DNA of 17,789 bases from Methanobacteriota archaeon (GTDB lineage: Archaea; Thermoplasmatota; Poseidoniia; Poseidoniales; Poseidoniaceae): contig PBHQ01000042.1 in NCBI GenBank assembly GCA_002719475.1, positions 3,813 to 21,601 on the forward strand, in the 5' to 3' direction. Below the pieces are notes generated by a model. That model saw nothing but the letters and a program-made list of their open reading frames with translations. It ran no database searches and was not told the origin of the DNA. Positions 14,765 through 17,789 of this stretch are shown here, piece by piece; positions within the stretch are counted from its first letter, which is position 1, and every line of letters starts with the position of its first letter. The translations under genes were made by a program, and so were the position numbers.

Positions 14765-14839
14765 TGGTGCCGCGGAGTGGAATTGAACCACCGACCCCGC
14801 CCTTACCAAGGGCGTGCTCTACCCCTGAGCTACCGCGGC
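14765..14839 (-). tRNA. tRNA-Thr (anticodon GGU)
   Basis: The minus strand folds as a full cloverleaf. The acceptor is GCCGCGG paired with CCGCGGC, the D arm is GCTC/GAGC, the anticodon stem is CGCCC/GGGCG with loop TTGGTAA (anticodon GGT, decoding ACC/ACU), and the T arm is GGTGG-TTCAATT-CCACT. A73 and an encoded CCA (14765-14767) end the gene. Its 3' end faces the nonulosonic acid operon. Only a weak short stem (AAATC-GCA-GATTT) follows, so termination is unclear and read-through toward the operon promoter is possible. Confidence 0.96.
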
Positions 14840-14909
14840 AAGGCTGCGAGAGGGACCACAAAATGCCATACCCCCGTTTTCGGTGCAAGCTAGAGTTGCG
14901 GTGTTACAC

Positions 14910-14938
14910 TTGACGACAAATTATGGCGTGCGCAGGAT
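14910..14938 (+). promoter_or_regulatory. Weak candidate promoter for the small gene-murA unit
   Basis: TTGACG (14910-14915) is followed after 17 bases by CAGGAT (14933-14938), placing a start near 14945, about 20 bases before the small ORF. The -35 is good and the -10 is poor. The rest of 14840-14965 shows no ORF and must also hold the divergent tRNA promoter. Confidence 0.3.
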
Positions 14939-14965
14939 ACTAGGTAAATTTTATGGATGAACAGA

Positions 14966-15115
14966 ATGACAACAAAAAAAACTCCCCAAAAGAAACCGGC
15001 TTCAATAAAAAAAGAAGAAGTTAAATCAAAACGCCATCTGCGTTTAGCTGCCTCTTTGAGATCAAACCTCAGCAAGCGGAAAGCGCAAGCGCGTAGCCGC
15101 ATAAATAAACCTTAG
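14966..15115 (+). CDS. Small basic protein upstream of murA, 49 aa
   Basis: This open frame of 49 codons starts [13 protein letters not shown] and ends at TAG 8 bp before murA. The C-terminal half, [20 protein letters not shown] then [10 protein letters not shown], is an arginine/lysine-rich amphipathic helix. It resembles short conserved proteins of the pattern RLxxxLRxNLxxRKAQARxR that I associate with alphaproteobacterial genomes; that memory is not a database result. A GGAT lies 8 bases before the ATG. The N-terminal half is low-complexity and lysine-rich. No function is known to me. A nucleic-acid or ribosome-associated role is conceivable from charge alone. Confidence 0.65.
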   Translation: MTTKKTPQKKPASIKKEEVKSKRHLRLAASLRSNLSKRKAQARSRINKP

Positions 15116-15123
15116 TTTTAAAA

Positions 15124-16410
15124 ATGGATAGTATTCGCATTTTCGGTGGCAAAGCTCTAAAAGGTGAAATTCCTATCAGCGGGGCCAAAAACGCAGCTTT
15201 ACCGCTACTCGCGGCATGCATTTTAACGGATGAGACCCTGAATTTGTCTAACCTGCCCCTTTTAGCAGATATCGCATCGATGACCCTTCTCCTCCAAAAA
15301 CTCGGTGTAATGGTCTCAAAAGAAAGCGAAGAGCTTCCCAGTGAGATGACTGGCACAACCCTAAAACTAAACGCAAAAAATATTAACGATACAACTGCTC
15401 CTTACGAAATTGTTCGAAAAATGCGCGCCTCAGTTCTTGTATTAGGTCCACTTCTTGCCCGCGAGCACTCAGCCCGCGTATCGTTACCAGGTGGATGCGC
15501 AATCGGCAGCCGGCCGGTGGACTTACACCTGCAAGCCCTAGAACAGATGGGAGCGAAAATCGAACTTGCCGAGGGCTATATTAATGCGAAGGCGCCAGGC
15601 GGGCTAATTGGTTCACATGTGATATTTCCATCCGTTACCGTAGGTGGTACGGAAAACGTATTGATGGCAGCAACTTTGGCAACCGGTGAAACAGTTCTTT
15701 CAAATGCTGCACGCGAACCTGAAGTAATAGACTTAGCCAATTGCCTTATCTCTATGGGCGCCAAAATTGAAGGTATAGGTACCGACACCTTAAAAATCCA
15801 AGGAGTAGAGCGCCTTCACGGCGGGGACCACTGGGTTTTAGCTGACCGCATAGAAATGGGAAGCTATGCTGTCGCTGCAGCCATTACAGATGGTGATATT
15901 CTATTACGCGGCGCTAATATGGAATTAATGGAATCAACAGTTGGCTTGCTTGCACGTGCCGGGGTTAGATTTCAATCCGAACAAAATGGTGTCCGAGTCA
16001 CTCGCGCCGGCTCGGGCCTTACAGGCGTCGATATAATGACCGAGCCGTTTCCTGGTTTTCCCACCGATATGCAGGCTCAGTCAATGGCTCTGATGTCAAT
16101 CGCTGATGGGGCATCAATGATTACAGAGACTATATTTGAGAACCGTTACATGCATGTACCGGAGCTTTGCCGCATGGGTGCTAATATTAATGTTCACGGG
16201 CCCTCAGCAATTATACGTGGAGTGGCCAAGCTCTCAGGCGCACCCGTAATGGCAACAGATCTGCGGGCGTCCGTATCACTTGTCTTGGCCGGTCTGGCGA
16301 CCCAAGAAGAAACCATTATTAGTCGCGTATACCACCTTGACCGCGGATATGAGCAGCTTGAAAAAAAGTTAGCCCGATGCGGGGCAAACATTAATCGCGT
16401 TGCTAAATAG
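15124..16410 (+). CDS. murA: UDP-N-acetylglucosamine 1-carboxyvinyltransferase
   Basis: MurA catalyses the first committed step of peptidoglycan synthesis, moving enolpyruvate from PEP to UDP-GlcNAc in the cytoplasm. The 428-residue protein is full length. [10 protein letters not shown] with K22 and N23 contacts substrate; the [15 protein letters not shown] loop carries the PEP-binding cysteine at 125 (the fosfomycin target, Cys115 in E. coli). [23 protein letters not shown] and the final [11 protein letters not shown] also match. Having Cys rather than Asp predicts fosfomycin sensitivity of the enzyme. The ATG lies 8 bp after the small basic gene and has no obvious Shine-Dalgarno, so coupling to that gene is possible. 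Confidence 0.97.
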   Translation: MDSIRIFGGKALKGEIPISGAKNAALPLLAACILTDETLNLSNLPLLADIASMTLLLQKLGVMVSKESEELPSEMTGTTLKLNAKNINDTTAPYEIVRKMRASVLVLGPLLAREHSARVSLPGGCAIGSRPVDLHLQALEQMGAKIELAEGYINAKAPGGLIGSHVIFPSVTVGGTENVLMAATLATGETVLSNAAREPEVIDLANCLISMGAKIEGIGTDTLKIQGVERLHGGDHWVLADRIEMGSYAVAAAITDGDILLRGANMELMESTVGLLARAGVRFQSEQNGVRVTRAGSGLTGVDIMTEPFPGFPTDMQAQSMALMSIADGASMITETIFENRYMHVPELCRMGANINVHGPSAIIRGVAKLSGAPVMATDLRASVSLVLAGLATQEETIISRVYHLDRGYEQLEKKLARCGANINRVAK

Positions 16411-16500
16411 CATTTTTGAAAAACTAAAAAACAAATTCTAGAGAACTGCGCAAAAAACCTCTATGACTCGGCCCATTTAAAGTCGTATGGGACAAAAGCC

Positions 16501-16809
16501 GTGTTTAGGTATGAAACAAGAAGCCTTTTCTGCTCAAATACCCTCAACCGCCCCAGTTTGATTTTATTTTCAACCGGCCGGATTAATGCGATTATTCAAT
16601 GGGCTAAAAACTCTAAGTTTCACGGCGGTTGTCATGCTCCTTCTCAAATGCATGTGAACCAAAAATTTAACCCAGAACATCAGAACTTGAAACTTATATT
16701 AAAAACCTCGAGCGAAATTATTCTCCACCTAGCGACAGAAACCCTGAACGAGCTAATAACATACAGGCCTGAGAATTGCGAGGAGGCAGACCATGTCCAA
16801 ACGACTTAA
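16501..16809 (+). CDS. Doubtful ORF between murA and hisD, possibly a decayed DUF2948 gene
   Basis: A frame opens at 16420 without a start and first offers a GTG at 16501 (GGGA 8 bases before), giving 102 residues that overlap the hisD start by 17 bp. The composition is unlike neighbouring genes: many Asn, His and Cys residues and no clean domain. In many alphaproteobacteria a DUF2948 gene sits at this place between murA and hisD. The tail (LKLILKTSSEIILHL then TYRPENCEE) faintly recalls the end of that family, and a third frame holds FDFIFNR, which recalls its middle. I therefore suspect a frameshifted remnant or a very divergent copy. The stretch 16411-16500 holds nothing I can call. Confidence 0.25.
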   Translation: MFRYETRSLFCSNTLNRPSLILFSTGRINAIIQWAKNSKFHGGCHAPSQMHVNQKFNPEHQNLKLILKTSSEIILHLATETLNELITYRPENCEEADHVQTT

Positions 16810-17789
16810 TTACTATGATCCAGAGTTTTCCATAGAATTCAAAAACCTAATTAATTATAAACGGGAAACTCAAGCCGATGTCAGTGCAACTGTCGCAAAA
16901 ATCCTGTCCGACGTTAAAGCCCGCGGTGATGTTGCTATTTGTGAATCAACTGCAAAGTTTGACCGCTTCAATCTTACCCCCGAATCATTGGCCTTTCAAA
17001 ACCATGAAATCTCTGGGGCTCGCACTGCTTGCTCATCAGAAACATTGGCGGCACTGGAACTTGCTGCCGAGCGCATCACGGCATTTCACGAAAAACAAAG
17101 ACCCAACGATTTCGATGAAATTGATAATATTGGTATTAGGCTTGGCTATCGTTGGACTGCAATTGATTCAGCCGGCCTTTACGTTCCCGGCGGAACAGCC
17201 GCTTACCCATCATCAGTCCTAATGAATGCCATTCCCGCCAAAGTCGCCGGCGTTAAAAGATTAGTAATGGTAGTTCCGACGCCAGACGGAAATTTAAACC
17301 CACTTGTCCTCGCTGCCGCCGAAATTGCCGGTGTTAACGAGGTTTATAGAATTGGTGGAGTTCAAGCCATTGCAGCCTTAGCCTATGGAACCCAAACAAT
17401 TAACGCCGTTGACAAAATTACTGGCCCGGGAAATGCCTATGTCGCGGCAGCCAAAAAGCAGGTGTTTGGAATAGTTGGAATTGATATGATTGCCGGGCCC
17501 TCTGAGATTTTAGTTGTTGCAGATTCTCACAATGACCCTGCGTGGATTTCCGCCGATCTTTTGTCTCAGGCAGAGCATGACCCTTCCGCACAAGCTGTGC
17601 TTATCACAGATGACCAAAATTTTGCTAGTTCCGTCCAATCTTGCATTGACGCCCATTTGAAAACATTGCCACGGGCAAAAACAGCCCGGGCCAGCTGGCG
17701 CAATTTTGGAGCCATTATTACAGTTCCTTCCCTTTCTGACGCCATTCCACTAGTTAATGACTTTGCTCCAGAACACCTTCAAATCGCAA
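16793..17789 (+). CDS. hisD: Histidinol dehydrogenase, 3' end beyond the window
   Basis: HisD is the zinc-dependent NAD enzyme that oxidises histidinol to histidine in two steps. The visible 332 residues include AGLYVPGG near 127-134, RIGGVQAIAALAYGT near 186-200, KITGPGNAYVAAAK near 208-221, GPSEILVVAD near 235-244, and LLSQAEHD, where Q259 and H262 are zinc ligands with the same numbering as E. coli. PEHLQIA near 326-332 carries the catalytic Glu-His pair. About 100 residues are missing at the window edge. The ATG has a strong GAGGAGG Shine-Dalgarno 6 bases upstream, the best ribosome site in the window. Confidence 0.96.
   Translation, partial: MSKRLNYYDPEFSIEFKNLINYKRETQADVSATVAKILSDVKARGDVAICESTAKFDRFNLTPESLAFQNHEISGARTACSSETLAALELAAERITAFHEKQRPNDFDEIDNIGIRLGYRWTAIDSAGLYVPGGTAAYPSSVLMNAIPAKVAGVKRLVMVVPTPDGNLNPLVLAAAEIAGVNEVYRIGGVQAIAALAYGTQTINAVDKITGPGNAYVAAAKKQVFGIVGIDMIAGPSEILVVADSHNDPAWISADLLSQAEHDPSAQAVLITDDQNFASSVQSCIDAHLKTLPRAKTARASWRNFGAIITVPSLSDAIPLVNDFAPEHLQIA

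Noticed and set aside
14765..14839. tRNA-Thr as an integration site of a mobile island
   Set aside because: The operon lies at the 3' end of the tRNA, but I see no integrase and no duplicated tRNA 3' fragment in the window.
14890..15356. Minus-strand ORFs over the small gene and the murA start
   Set aside because: They mirror the plus-strand coding of the 49-residue protein and murA and have composition typical of antisense reading.
1..17789. CRISPR array, insertion sequence or toxin-antitoxin pair
   Set aside because: No regular direct-repeat/spacer series, transposase motif or small paired toxin-antitoxin genes were visible on either strand.

Overview
The window looks like a chromosomal segment of a mid-GC alphaproteobacterium. 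The evidence is the right-hand block of tRNA-Thr, a small basic protein, murA and hisD, together with an EPS-type MarR regulator followed by an RfaH/NusG paralog. It could be a marine lineage such as a SAR116-like Rhodospirillales, but I cannot confirm that from sequence alone.

Right part (14765-17789). A tRNA-Thr(GGU) lies on the minus strand. On the plus strand are a 49-residue basic protein, murA, a poorly coding stretch where relatives often carry a DUF2948 gene, and the first 332 codons of hisD, which runs off the end.

Left part (73-14482). Sixteen minus-strand genes are packed with short overlaps (ATGA, GTGA, TTGA, TAATG) or small gaps and look like one operon. Transcription order: MarR-EPS-like regulator, RfaH-like antiterminator, a 95-bp gap holding a hairpin plus a near-perfect ops element, NAD-dependent sugar epimerase/dehydratase, LegC-type aminotransferase, LegG/NeuC-type hydrolysing 2-epimerase, sugar N-formyltransferase (interrupted by an in-frame stop), PIG-L deacetylase, NeuB/LegI synthase, NeuD/LegH acyltransferase, PtmE-type CBS plus nucleotidyltransferase, Gfo/Idh/MocA oxidoreductase, PtmA-like SDR, NeuA/LegF-type cytidylyltransferase, an unlisted 55-residue protein, a short Maf/DUF115 protein, and a B12-binding radical SAM protein.

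Together these genes encode most of a CMP-legionaminic-acid-like (nonulosonic acid) pathway, with a Maf-like protein suggesting flagellin as acceptor. The deacetylase plus formyltransferase pair suggests an N-formylated sugar. No protein in the window carries a recognisable 4,6-dehydratase Asp-Glu pair.

The strongest unexpected signals are three. First, an ops element (11 of 12 bases identical to the E. coli one) sits between the rfaH-like gene and the operon it would control, directly after an 8-bp hairpin at pause-hairpin spacing. Second, a single in-frame TAA splits the formyltransferase while its reading frame stays open for 44 more codons, ending in a TTGA overlap with the next gene. Third, two tandem CGTTCA-N5-TGAACG palindromes and a half-site lie in the operon's promoter region.
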